A DNA stretch of 64,000 nt, taken from the NCBI GenBank assembly GCA_037976565.1, contig CP137680.1, positions 21,380,533 to 21,444,532 of the forward strand, in the 5' to 3' direction. Every line of letters starts with the position of its first letter. Position 1 is the first letter of the stretch. The DNA comes from Mesocentrotus franciscanus. Its lineage: Eukaryota; Echinodermata; Echinoidea; Camarodonta; Strongylocentrotidae. The notes beneath the pieces were generated by a model. It searched no databases. It was not told the origin of the DNA and was given only the letters and a program-made list of their open reading frames with translations. Below, piece by piece: positions 1 through 11,230 of the stretch. Made by a program: the position numbers and the translations under genes.

Positions 1-116
1 TCTGAGGGACCTGGTAATGAGGATTAATGCCTTACCAAAGGGCACTATCGCATCGACTTGGTTTCGAACCTGGGACCTCCCAGTTACGAGACCACTGAGC
101 CATCGCGTCTCCTGTG
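1..116 (-). mobile_element. tRNA-derived SINE, family A (3' part cut by window edge)
   Basis: Read on the minus strand, this begins with a tRNA-like head: a TGGCTCAGTGGT A-box-like stretch followed by the B box GGTTCGAAAC. It continues into a body containing CCTTTGGTAAGGCATTAAT. The same body and head recur at 46690-46835. The tRNA part does not fold into a convincing functional tRNA here, so it is called as a SINE. The element runs off the left edge. Confidence 0.75.
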
Positions 117-730
117 TCATTCCCTTTCATTCTCCTTAATTCTCCTACATGCAGATGTATATGCAAAGGTACATGTAGTTTAAAGTCAAAGGCCAGTCAC
201 CCCCAAACCATGTCCAGAGTGCATTTATAAGGCATGATATTTATATCTGGATGATTTGAAATAGCCTTTAGACAATATGTTATGGACGGCCATGTCAACA
301 TCAGAACACAGCATTACATGTGAACCTTTAAATTTAGCTAATAAATTCTTCAGCTCTTTTTTTTCCATGACTGGTTAATTTTGAGGTGTAACTAGACAAG
401 TGGAATGGCAAGAGACTGTTAATGTTCACCTAATATCCTGTTGCCATGCTTACATTGTATACTTTTCCTTAGGCACGTGAGGCGTGTTGTGTAAATCAGT
501 GCAAGGATGGAAATGTTACTTTATAGTTCATCTCTATTCGTGTAGCTTAAATGTAGGTTAAATTTTGTTTATAGGATCTCTATAGGGATTTTTGTTTTTA
601 GGAAGTGAGATTCTTCAGGGGATATAAAGATGATATAAAGATGACATAAAGATGTTATATATCATCTTTTTATCCCCAAGCTCATTTTAAGATTTCTTAT
701 GATTTCTGTTCCTTTTCTAAATCAGTATTT

Positions 731-958
731 GAAGAGTTTAATTCCAAAAGGAGCTAAATCCATTTTTGTAACTTTGGAGAAAAAAGAATTTGTTTACCAG
801 ATTTTGTACAGGCGTCTATGGAAAAGTGATATTAGAAGGTGCATTTTTTCCCAATTGCTCCCAAAATTTAGGTAAATACTTAAGTGAACAATGATCTGAT
901 ATCAATAACTCAATTTTCATCAAAAGTGGATTTAGCTCCTTTTGGAATCAAACTCTTC
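731..958. mobile_element. MITE-like element with about 38-bp inverted termini
   Basis: The left end GAAGAGTTTAATTCCAAAAG is mirrored at the right end by CTTTTGGAATCAAACTCTTC, and the inverted match continues through GAGCTAAATCCA. The total length is about 228 bp, with no coding capacity. This is a typical non-autonomous DNA transposon; its superfamily is not recognised. Confidence 0.7.
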
Positions 959-1096
959 ATTTGTATATTTTCTAATGCTTTGCTAAATCAGTATTTACTT
1001 TTATGTATTTTTTTTTCACTGGGTGCATGCATATGCAAGCAATAACTCATTTGAAATACTAATCTTTTTGCTTTGAGAACGCCTATGTCATCTGTA

Positions 1097-1160
1097 TTGA
1101 GCCAAAAGGGCAGAAACTCATATCATTTTGGGATGTAATGCCGTTCAGGCTCTCAACAGG
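1097..1160. repeat. Short palindromic repeat (GAGCCAAAAGGG type)
   Basis: A roughly 60-bp imperfect palindrome runs from TGAGCCAAAAGGGCAGAAAC to GCCGTTCAGGCTCTCAA. Related half or whole units are seen near 2280, 3510, 18805-18865, 50820 and 51020-51095. Confidence 0.5.
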
Positions 1161-2122
1161 CCATTATGTACTGCTCGTGTGAATATGTTTACAATGCCAG
1201 AAAAACAGATCCTTTGCCTTTTTTGATCACGTCAAGTTCACCACAGTAGTGGCAATTACACTGCAATACAAAAACTGAGTTCTTCTCATATTTCGGAGTT
1301 TCGTCCCAAGTTGCTATGCATTGCCCACCTCTTTAATAGAGTGTGGGTTTTTGTAATGCTAGCCAAAACTCCACCGTTTTTGCAGTGTAAATGCTCGCTT
1401 TCAAAACACCAGTGAATTATTCTGGTTTTTGCTCACATGACTCTCCTCACTTTCACGCTATCGCATACAGAACAGTGACAAGTCGCGCATGCGCTTAGAT
1501 CATACACACACAAAAACACCAAAAACCCAGAATTAGCAAACACCAATGGATTTTTCATGTTCTTTTCAAGTAGTTGTAAATGATAGTTCAACAAAATTAT
1601 GTTTTTCAAATTGGTTTTTCTGCCTAGTCAATGGGCCTAGTGTCTTTTGTTCTGGTTATTCTCTGCTAGATAAACTGCTGCTAGAATGTTGCGTATCTAT
1701 GACTTCCTGGGAATTCTGCGAATGTTATGCTCCCCTTGTCATATTGGTATCGGTTTAGAAGATACTGTTTGCCGTTGGAGCTGCATGCCTTGATAAAGAA
1801 ACGAGCCTTCATCCTGCAGGCATTAGTTATTGATTTCCCAGGTTGCAACCGAACATAAGCCAATCTTAGATGAACAATCACCGGGCAGGTGTATACTGTC
1901 CGGTGAAAGTCAGAAGGACGTTAACTCGTTAACTCATATACCTTGACATGGAGTGTATGCCCTTCTAGCCCTCTCCGGATGATGTGTTCTGTAATAAAAT
2001 ATAAGGTTGCATTGATGGAGCGATAATGATTTTGTTACATCATCGATACGACTGTTGTTGAAGGATGTAGGAAGGTAGATGAGGATAGGAGAATATGGAA
2101 GAGGAGAGAGATGTTAAGATAG

Positions 2123-2141
2123 GAAGAGAGAGAGAGAGAGA

Positions 2142-2182
<41 letters not shown>

Positions 2183-2188
2183 AGAGAT
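2123..2188. repeat. Compound microsatellite (GA)n(GT)n(GA)n
   Basis: Pure dinucleotide runs switch from GA to GT and back to GA. Open frames across it on both strands are repeat translations. Confidence 0.95.
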
Positions 2189-2599
2189 GGGGAGGAAGAA
2201 TAAGGACATTTCAGGATGGCAAGTTGAAGGAGAGAGAATGCAGACTTTAAAAAGAAAATCATCCCTGTATCATCTGTTAAGAGCCAAAAGGGTACTAATT
2301 CCAGTAGAAGATAGGCAATTTGGTTCCAAACAGAGGATATTGTAGACAGTAATTCAAGCAAGAAATGAGACCATTCTGTTTTTTGGCTTGCTGAATCATA
2401 TCAATTATTTGTTATCAATGCTCCATTCAAAGTGGCAAACAAAGGAACTAGATGTGCATCAAGTTAAAAATGTCAGCTTTGAATTCCACCCCTGAATGAA
2501 ATGTGGCATTCTGCAAAACCTCATATGGGGGGTGATCGGAGAGACAAACGTCATAATAAATACAGTACAGACCACGTCCAACTTTTTATCCATCCAGCC

Positions 2600-2680
2600 C
2601 CTCTCTCTCTCTGTCTGTCTGTCTGTCTCTCTCTCCCCCTCTCTCTCTGTCTGTCTGTCTGTCTGTATGTCTGTCTCTCT
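2600..2680. repeat. (CT)n/(CTGT)n microsatellite
   Basis: Two successive blocks of CT repeats each pass into CTGT tetranucleotide repeats. The strand is entirely pyrimidine except for the G of each unit. Confidence 0.95.
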
Positions 2681-3282
2681 CATGGGAAGAATCTCATAAT
2701 AGAAATCAAAGCATTCATTAGCCTGGATCCAGCCTATCCTCTCTTCAAACAATTCAGCCAGTTTGCACATCTCGTCAAAAACAACGAGGGGAAAAGGATA
2801 ACTGGAAATATCCAGAGTAGGACAATGGTCACGTCCCGCAGGAGAGAGATTGGGTCTTTCCCCCCACGGGGCATGTGATTATTCTCCTCTGCCTTCCTCA
2901 TAATAAACCCTTTCCTATCCTGACAGTCCCAGATATTAAGGATCGCGCTCTGGCGTGGAGAGCTCTGTCTGCTTTTTAGGCATGTTTACATTCAGATGAA
3001 ATAAAATATGAAATGCACACTGGCTAAGCGAAACATTTTTTCCCAGGATTTTAAGAATTCTATTTTTTTCTCATTTTGAATATTTTCTTTATTTCAAAAT
3101 AAAAATTGAATTGAATTGATATTGAATTGAATTTCTATTTGTATAGAATTACAATTGATTGTATAAAATGTGCAAAGTAGTTGTCATGAGACTAACTATT
3201 TTTGTAATAAGCTATGTATAAAGCATAACAGTTGATTCAATAGAATATGCAAAGTGATTGAGTAATTGAGTATGGCAAGCAC

Positions 3283-3790
3283 ACCATGTTACAGATAGGT
3301 TAAACCATGGAACGAAACTTCAGAAGTGTGAGACAAACATGTAGGTAGCTTGAAAGTGAAACACCCTCCAAGCATTAGCATATATACAATGCCTCTTGCT
3401 ATCAGTGTCACACACAAGCTGTAAAGATGGTGAAAAACGTGGGATGGATGGAGAATTTACATTTATGTGAGAATTTTGAAGAGTTATCTCTTAATTGAGG
3501 GATATGATGTAATGCCCTTCAGACTCTCAGCAGAACAATAAATATGTTTGTGTGCATGCACAAGTATACCGAGCCTACCTACCATGTTACAGATAGCAAA
3601 GTAAAACCATGGAACGAAACTTCAGAAGTGTGAGACGTATAGCTAGCTTGAAACTGAAACACAATCCAAGCATCAGCATATGCAATGCCTCTCGCTATCA
3701 GTGTGGCTATCGCTATCAGTCTCGCTATCAGTGTCGCACAGGCTGTAAAGATGGTGAGAAACATGGGATGGACAGGGGGAATTCACTGGA
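3283..3790. repeat. Local duplication of a segment of about 170 bp
   Basis: The segment starting ACCATGTTACAGATAG at about 3283 recurs at about 3581. Both copies share CCATGGAACGAAACTTCAGA, the CAAGCAT..AGCATAT block and GCTGTAAAGATGGTGA in the same order. The second copy carries an internal expansion of a CGCTATCAGT unit. The roughly 120 bp between the copies is unrelated. Confidence 0.8.
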
Positions 3791-5142
3791 AATACGCGAG
3801 AGTGTGCCAGTTATTCATCAATGATAGGATAACGAGAATGATAAAATTGTTTTGTGTGGAAAATTGACTTTATTGTTATCAAATCATAATATACATTTGA
3901 CAAGCCCCTGAAGGGCAGTCTAACCTTTATAATAATTTCATTTGTATATAAGCGGAAAAATAATAGGAATGCAATGGAGAAAGTTTGAAATAAGTCAGAC
4001 CAGTAAAAAGAGAGTTTTGAATGTTTTATATACGAGATCACTAAATATATACAAATCTCAAATTGGCAATTTTGTCAGTGGATTGTGACATATTCATGAA
4101 CAACTCTCTTGTTATTCATGTGCAAAAATATCAGTACTTTCTGTTTATCTCCTAAGTGCCATGTTCCTTGGGGCACTACTCAAACTGTATAATGGATAGC
4201 ATATTATTATAGGTCCTCTAAAAATAAAAGAACCTCCTGAGTCATACATTTTGAAAAAAGTGACATTTCAGTAATTTTGTGTGTTGGAACAAATGGGACA
4301 GTTGTCCGCCACTACATCACAGTGACATTGCCAATTTGGCCGATTTGAAATCCCCTTACACGTACGAATAGTGATTACAACTTATACAAATTCATAACTT
4401 TGTTATTGTTTGTCCAATTTTGTTCAAACTTTCATCCGTCTGCGAATAGCAAGGTTGTCCTGGAATATGAGTGTCTGGTGGAGATATAGACTAGCACACT
4501 TAGGCGCAAAGGCGCTGATAGCAGAGATGATGATGAATTATAGAAATACAGATTTGACCTGAAAATATGAGTCTAGCTTGATAAGACTACCATACGAGGT
4601 TGCTGTATTTGCTTATGGCTTGAGTAGCTACGAGTAATACATATCTGTAAAAAGCTCTATAGAGACAATGTAGATGTACTAAGTGCTATTTATTGATACA
4701 AGAATTTACTACGAATGTGCAAGAATATGTTTAGCAGGATAAGACACCTTGCACTTAACCCAGAACATGCATGTATAAGCATGTCTAGCAGGTTAAGACT
4801 AGCACACCTGGGCGCTATGTCACTGATAGCCAAGTGGATCCTAGCAGGAAACCTAAGATGCTGTTTTGAAGAGCTCGTTGTAGGGCGCTCAAGACGTGCT
4901 CCACAAGAGGCTAGCAAAGAGTTTCAAAATTGTGATCAAGAAGGCGAAGAGGCAAGCGACCCTAAATAATAACTGTCGCAAGCCCATGTCATCTCAAGGA
5001 GCCGACAGCTCTCAATTAGAAGGGGAAAGTACTCTTTTATTCCTTTTTAGACCTTTAGGGTGGAAAACTGTATCAAGATTAGAGGAAAAGTGAGGGGGGG
5101 GAGACTTCTTGTTTGGTATTAGAAGAAAAGCTCCATTATCTA

Positions 5143-5430
5143 GAGGTGTCATGGTCGAGTGGATATGTCACCGGACTGTGGATCACAAGGTCCGCGGTTC
5201 GAGTTCCACCGCAGCACTAATGTCCTTTGGCAAGACATTAATCTACATTTGCCACACTCGTCCCAGGTGAGGTAAATGGGTACCTGGCAGGAATTAATTC
5301 CTTGAAATGCTAGAGCGCCGTAATGGCAGCTAGGCTTAAGCTGGGGTAATAATTTCCAAATTTGGAAGCGCATAGAGATGTTTAAATGTATGCGCTATAC
5401 AAGAACTGAATATTATTATTGTTATTATCT
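5143..5430 (+). mobile_element. tRNA-derived SINE, family B, full length
   Basis: The head resembles a tRNA, with A box TGGTCGAGTGG and B box GGTTCGAGTTCC spaced as in pol III promoters. A unique body follows, and the 3' tail GCGCTATACAAGAACTGAAT ends in an ATT-rich microsatellite (ATTATTATTGTTATT). The tail resembles the 3' end of the LINE at 21160-22555. The head is not called as a tRNA gene because of mismatches and the attached body. Confidence 0.85.
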
Positions 5431-5716
5431 TGATATCTATCTCTGGTGAATGATGATGCATTTACATGGTTTTCTTGGAAAGATACTCGAATCTCTTTGC
5501 CGTTGACTTGGTCATAATGTGTGGGAGGGACAGTATTGTTGCATGTAACGGACCCAATAGGGCATTGACTCAACACAAAGTTAATGCTCATCTAGCGCTA
5601 AGCAAAATGACATATATTACATCAGAGTCTGTATATCTTTTATGTGAGGAAAAAAAGCATTCTTTACTTACTTTTACTTTAACCGAGTCCTTTCAGTTTC
5701 TTGTGATATGATAGAC

Positions 5717-5869
5717 CAGGGACCCGTTTCACAAAGCCTTTTATCAATAACAAATGACAAAAATCAGTGACAAATCTGCTGATAACCAATCAGAAGCAAG
5801 GATTTCACTAGTATATAACAAAAACTGTCATTTGTCACTGATGACAAGTTTTGTGAAATGGGGCCTGGG
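5717..5869. mobile_element. Short MITE with CCCGTTTCACAAA-type termini
   Basis: The left terminus CCAGGGACCCGTTTCACAAA is mirrored by TTTTGTGAAATGGGGCCTGG on the right. The interior also pairs (AATGACAAAAATCAGTGACA against TGTCATTTGTCACTGATGAC), so the whole 153 bp can fold back. Confidence 0.75.
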
Positions 5870-6124
5870 TCTTCCTATCTGACATGGCATTCCCTTTTCC
5901 CTTTTTTTAGGAAACAGAAATAATTGGATGGAGAGAAAGTAGAGAAACATTCAGAACAGTAGCAAAAGGAATCAAGTATAAAGCTGGAAGGGACTTTCAC
6001 AAATGTCAGATAAGACGTGTAGAACGGAATGCAAATGACATGAAATAAAAGCATAGGGAATCAATGTAAGAGGAACAACATTTCATTTCTAGAGCTATAA
6101 TCCGAATGCAAGCTGCATCCCTTA

Positions 6125-6480
6125 TTCCAGCCAGCTCACACTAGCTATAGGCCGCATATCCCTTGATAAAACAACAATACGCGAATGCAGCCTTCAGTCA
6201 CGACTCGCCGGTACCTCTAATTGTCGTACCTCCGCAGCAAACGCGGAATTACAGCGTAAGGGACACCGCGCCCCGACGTGACCACGAGCGCTTCCTACTA
6301 TCATGGAAGCCGGTGGAAGTGACCAAAATGAAAGCCTCCCCTCCGCTAGCCCTCTATAACCATACCCCCTTCTTTTCATCTTAGCAGCTCATGTGTCACA
6401 TGGGGAATAATTTCAGCTCCATGGAGGATCTTTTAACCCAATTTTCTGCCACGCCACATAGCCTCGGAGTGTTAAAGATG
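6125..6480. other. GC-richer unique island; possible regulatory element or unrecognised exon
   Basis: CpG-containing, non-repetitive sequence stands out from the AT-rich surroundings. A + frame stays open from 6163 to 6384, but the translation matches no family I know and shows no clear exon borders. An intronic enhancer, promoter-like element or diverged 5' exon are all possible. Confidence 0.3.
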
Positions 6481-6654
6481 ATCCAATCATTTTTTTCAGG
6501 GGCCTCTCCTTGACATAGTTTTTTTTTCTCTCTTTCTTTTATAAACAGTCCAGTGCAAGTCAAATGTCTAACCTTGGGATGGTGAGTGGGGTTGATGGAA
6601 GGAGAACATGAGACAATAGCATTTTGCCATTTTGGGAATAAGACAGAGGTAGTG

Positions 6655-6689
6655 AGAGGGTCAAGGAAGAGACAGAGAAAGAGAGACAG

Positions 6690-6725
<36 letters not shown>

Positions 6726-7160
6726 TCAAGGAAGAGAACAGAGAGAAGATAAAGGGAGAGACAGAGAGGTGGTTAAGTAAAAGAGAAAGAGGGTTTAGGG
6801 AGGGATTGTAAGAGGGTTAAAAGAAACACAGATAGATTTAAGGAAGAGACATAGACGGAGTTAAGGGAGAAACTGAAAAAGTTTTAAAGGAGAGACCAAG
6901 TGAGGATTAAGGGAGAGACAGAGAGAGGGTAAAGGGAGAGACAGAGAGTGAATTAATGAGAGACAGAGAGGGTTTTAGGGAGAGAGGGGTTGAGAGACAG
7001 AGTTACGGAAGATACAGAGAGGTGTTAAGGGAGACAGAGAGAGGTTTAAGGGAGAGAGGATTAAAGGAGACACACAGAGAGTAAAAAAGGAAGAGACTGA
7101 GAGGTAGTTAAGGGAGAAATAGATAGAGGGTTAAGGGATGGACAGAGAGAGCCAGGAGGC
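6655..7160 (+). repeat. Purine-rich degenerate minisatellite
   Basis: It begins with a pure (GA)n block and continues as about 20-25 imperfect units related to GTTAAGGGAGAGACAGAGAG, spaced about 20-40 bp apart. No gene is present; short frames within it encode only Arg/Glu repeats. Confidence 0.9.
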
Positions 7161-7383
7161 AGATTGAGGAGGTGATGTAAATGTCAAGTACAAAAAGAAA
7201 AACAACATCGTCCTACATTTGAATTGAGGCTGAGGCACTCAGGGACCCATGGCAGGGAGGGACAGACTTAACTAAACAATGAACAGTCCTAGGTTTATTG
7301 TGAAGAGCAAACCTATGGAAAAGGGAATTGAGAAAGTAACAACAAATGTTAAATTCACTCTCACTGATTCATAATCGGTAGAA

Positions 7384-7467
7384 AGCATGTTGTTCATTAA
7401 ACTGTTTTCTTCTAAATCCAAGAAAAGCATGTTGTTCATTAAACTGTTTTCTTCTTAATCCAAGAAA
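7384..7467. repeat. Two-copy tandem duplication, 42-bp unit
   Basis: AGCATGTTGTTCATTAAACT and the following TTTTCTTCT.AATCCAAG are repeated once, immediately adjacent, with about one base difference. This indicates a recent duplication. Confidence 0.9.
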
Positions 7468-7489
7468 AGATGGCTCCAGTGCTCGCATT

Positions 7490-7990
7490 TCCCATTTCGT
7501 ATCTGAATGATACACGCTTTATACATGACTCCAGCTTATGTAGTGGACAGTATGCCTCGAGCTCCTAAGAATTTCCATCGGTTGATTATGAGCATTGAGC
7601 AAACTTGATGCGAATGCCAAGCTCTGTGTCCAGCTGTCTGTTTATTAAATCCTTGACTTTCCTTAGCTCGAAGGTTGCGTAGCCTGCGTTGTTCTTCTCA
7701 TTTCAAACCTTGTTGAGCATGTATCCATCAGAGCAATACCGTGAAGGAGAATTTGGGTAGGGAATCTATTCAATTAGAGCTCCAGCGGAGCACGGAATGC
7801 TGCAAGGAGGCCAAGGAGGTTGGGAGGGGAACAAGGTCAGCCGAGCACTGTTTTCACACGAGCTGGAAAGACACGCTCCCTCGTCAATCGGAGCGTTAGC
7901 TGCCTAGCCTCTCGGTTGGTCGGGAGCGTTACACGAACATTATCGTGAGTGCGTGACACATCAAAAACATTGCATCGATTCCCTTAGACT
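7490..7990. other. GC-richer unique island; candidate cis-regulatory DNA
   Basis: About 500 bp of complex, CpG-containing, non-repetitive sequence follows the purine-rich satellite. It has no open frame of note and no splice-bounded exon that I can recognise. Sequence complexity and composition are the only evidence for function. Confidence 0.25.
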
Positions 7991-9210
7991 TCTCCATGAA
8001 TGCACCATGTGTGATCCATCCTGTCTCTAGCTTTCATTAAATGAAATTTTCATCTGCTTGGGATGGAATATACTAGGAAGTGTACGCATGTCCTCTGATT
8101 GAATTTTGTCTGACGTGGTTTGGGTGTCAATTCTAAAGGATACCATACTAACAGATACCATACATGGCTTGCCTTAAAGTGAGTATTTTTCACAAAGTCC
8201 TTCTCAAATTGCGTATTATTCATCCCCTATTGATGACTGTGAATGGTGTTTTTTACATGCATGGTGCTTGTGAATGAGATCTGAAGTGACATGTAGACAT
8301 TGTGATAATGAAATTGTCTTTTTTTATAAGCTTTAGATGAGATTGCTTCAGGTAATAGCTAAATTGATAATGTTGAAATCGATCACTATTCATGGTAAAT
8401 CTCATGTCACATTTACCTCTTATATCACTCCCTGTCATTTTGATTATCAGTATATTCCATAATTTGTATTTACAATGAAATTGTACTACAAGCTATCATT
8501 TTGAACTAATTGTAGGTAATCTTGAGCCCATATTGATATAAGAGAATGGCTTTGTGTTTTTGTTCTTCAAATATAAATGGGTCCCTCCTCAAAAAGAGAG
8601 AGAGAGAGAGAGGAAAAAGAGGAGAAATTAACCAAAATGAATGCTGTATATGCGGCAAAGCATTTTTTTGTGTGTAGAAGACAAAGCAAAGTTATTGTAT
8701 CGCCAAACTTTTCACAGATTTTTGTCTGTCAGTCCTGTAGAAGTAGGCATATGTAATTTTCTACCGATATAAGAATACGTCCGTCAATATATTGCTGACC
8801 AAGAGACAAACTAAGGACATTACTTGAATGTGAATGGGGATGTTATTAATTTGTAACTAAAGCCATCAAACAGATGAATGCGCTAATGTATTCAAAAGAA
8901 TCAACTTATTTCAAAAGCTACCACTAGTATTAATTAGCAAATGATATATTCCAGTAATATTGCACTTGCCAGAGGCAGTAATAAGACACTTTTGGGAAAT
9001 GGATTCCAATTTAGAAGACAAATGCAGTTTAAATGCCTACAGTATATCTCCTTCAAGAATTGAAAGCCGATTCAGAATCTATCCTTTTTCTCGACCCCCA
9101 AAAAGGTTCCCATATGGTAAGAATGAGGACAAATCTCAGCTTTTCTTCGTGAGATAGAGAACGTCATAATAGCTTCTGACTGTATCACTTTATCTGGACA
9201 AAGGGTCATC

Positions 9211-9279
9211 GGCTGCCGGCAAGAAGGCCGTTTCTGCGATTGGCATAACATAGATCTCAGGGCCTTCTTGCCGGCAGCC
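9211..9279. repeat. Perfect 19-bp inverted repeat forming a 69-bp hairpin
   Basis: GGCTGCCGGCAAGAAGGCC at the left is exactly mirrored at the right, leaving a loop of about 31 bases. A diverged copy, interrupted by another element, lies at about 49496-49940, so this is a dispersed hairpin repeat rather than a unique structure. A microRNA precursor was considered but the repeat nature argues against it. Confidence 0.85.
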
Positions 9280-9287
9280 AGTGAGAT

Positions 9288-9630
9288 ATCCATTTAGTCA
9301 ATTTCCTATTTTGTAGGGGGTCTATAAATGGACAGGGGCTTGATGGTAAGTTAACATCTACTTCAGATCTTTTGTCAGTTTTTGTAACAATGGAGGTTGT
9401 ACATCCATTTAGTCAATTTCCTATTTTGTAGGGGGACCATTGATGGTCATGTTCTTGATAATGAGTTAACATCTACTTCAGATCTTTTGTCAGTTTTTGT
9501 AACAATTGGAGGTTGTACATCCATTCAGTCAATTCCTATTTTGTAGGGGACCATTGATGGTAATGTTCTTGATAATGAGTTAACATCTACTCAAGATCTT
9601 TTGTCAATTTTTGTAACTAATGGATCAATT
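9288..9630. repeat. Three-copy tandem repeat, unit about 115 bp
   Basis: Units begin at about 9288, 9403 and 9519. Each holds ATCCATTTAGTCAATTTCCT, TATTTTGTAGGGGG, GAGTTAACATCTACTTCAGA and TCTTTTGTCAGTTTTTGTAA in order. The last unit decays near 9630. The array directly abuts the hairpin at 9211-9279. Confidence 0.92.
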
Positions 9631-9857
9631 GTATCACAGAAATGCAGCTGTATTACTTTTAAGTTTGTATTTGTTTATAATGAATATCGGTAAGTGTTGA
9701 ATCTACTATTGTTATAGACCTTTATATACACTAAGACCTGTTAATCCCCCAAATAAAATGGATTTAGAGCAAGAGACTGTTTGTATCTCAGTAACATCTA
9801 TGAGACTGATTTACAGGAGACAACTTAAAATCTACTTAACTCAGAATGTCCCAGAAT

Positions 9858-10164
9858 TGACCATTTTCGTAATATTATCAAATTTAAAGCCTAAATCTTT
9901 GTGCCACATTACAAATCGTTTCATTCACCTGTTATGAATAATTGTATTTCAATAATCTGAATGGGAAACCCCATCCATTAATTGTTGCTAGGTATGACAA
10001 ACATTATGGCTTGTCCTACCTAGCAACATGGAATGTATGCAATGTCGCATTCTGACTGTTGAAATACAGTTATTTGTAACAGGTGAATGAAATAACGTAA
10101 TATGTAACGAGGCACTTCACAAAGATTTGCGGATTAAATTTGATTACATCACAAAAATGGCCTA
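9858..10164. mobile_element. MITE with roughly 110-bp inverted termini
   Basis: The left arm contains TTTCATTCACCTGTTATGAA and the right arm contains its complement TTTGTAACAGGTGAATGAAA. The arms pair from about 9858 to 9975 against 10045 to 10164. A diverged relative is at 43900-44125. Confidence 0.75.
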
Positions 10165-10261
10165 TTGGCCCATTTGGAATTGGTCTAGAGTTGGTTTGGC
10201 AATGCGACTGTAGTATAACTCTTTGTTACATGATACAAGTTAATGCTCTTCCATTAGTCCT

Positions 10262-10541
10262 GGGGGTGTTTCACAAAGACTAAGATCGACTTTAAGTTGG
10301 ACTTAACTATGGCAGGCCGTTCATGCCACAGTTTTCTCTCACCATTTACTGGCATTAGTCTCTCAAGGGACATACAAATCATGGTCACAAATCTACAGAA
10401 TTTTGCATTTTTTGATAATTCATTATTGAAGGAAAAAATATTATCTAAAGATCATAATTGGTGAGAGCAACCAGTGGCATGAATGGCCTGCCATAGTTAA
10501 GTCCAGCTTAAAGTCGATCTTAGTCTTTGTGAAACACCCCC
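10262..10541. mobile_element. MITE, GGGGTGTTTCACAAAGAC family, copy 1
   Basis: Termini of at least 45 bp are inverted: GGGGTGTTTCACAAAGACTA on the left and TAGTCTTTGTGAAACACCCC on the right, followed inward by GATCGACTTTAAGTTGGACT. The interior has no ORF. Copy 2 is at 47855-48146. Confidence 0.88.
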
Positions 10542-10964
10542 TGGCTTAAGGCAGATGTCGGCATGTATTAAGAGATACACTTGTAAAGGATGAGCCCTGA
10601 TGTACATTACGTGTACATGAAGGAGACATGCAATGATGTAAGGTCTTGTATCTTGACATTCATAGCATGTTCCCATACATGTTGGTCATTATCCCCACAT
10701 TAGAGAGTGATGGGAAGGATTGTTAACGACTTCCTGATGGAGTCACGTTCCCACTCCCAGATTGAGTCCCACACAGCTTCCACCAGTAGTTCAAAGAAAC
10801 ACTGCCAGTGATAGGTTGCTTAAAGTTAATCTTAACCCATTGTGTATGGGAACAGGGTGGTCCCTGTGTTGAGTCTATGGGAATGAGAAAATTCAGTAGT
10901 CAAAGGGTTAAGTTGATCAGAAACTGGCATAAAGCTATTTTTTAATGCAAATAGTAAACATTGG

Positions 10965-11230
10965 TTTTATAATAATAATAATGTTTTAAAGTCCACTCCA
11001 AATTTTATTAAACCGAAAATGGAAATTCTTTGTGCCCAATTGATCGTGAGCCCTGCAGCCACTGAGCAGCGCCAGATCGACATTGCTCTATCCCCTTATT
11101 GTTGAACGCCAAACAAGGTAGCAACGACTCCCATCTTTTAACGTCTTTTGGTATGACGCGGCCGGGGTTCGAACCCACGACCTCCCGGTTGTGAGGCGGA
11201 CGCTCTACTGACTGAGCCAACACACCGGTA
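10965..11230 (-). mobile_element. tRNA-derived SINE, family C
   Basis: On the minus strand, starting near 11230, there is an A box TGGCTCAGTCAGTAGAGC and a B box GGTTCGAACCC, with intervening sequence matching a tRNA arm layout. A unique body then ends in an A/T-rich (ATT)n tail near 10965. The head is the most tRNA-like in the window, but the attached body and tail mark it as a SINE. Confidence 0.82.

Noticed and set aside
5143..5215. Possible tRNA gene
   Set aside because: A and B boxes are present, but the segment is followed by a SINE body and microsatellite tail, and the B-box arm has mismatches. The same logic applies to 11150-11230, 1-116 and 46770-46835.
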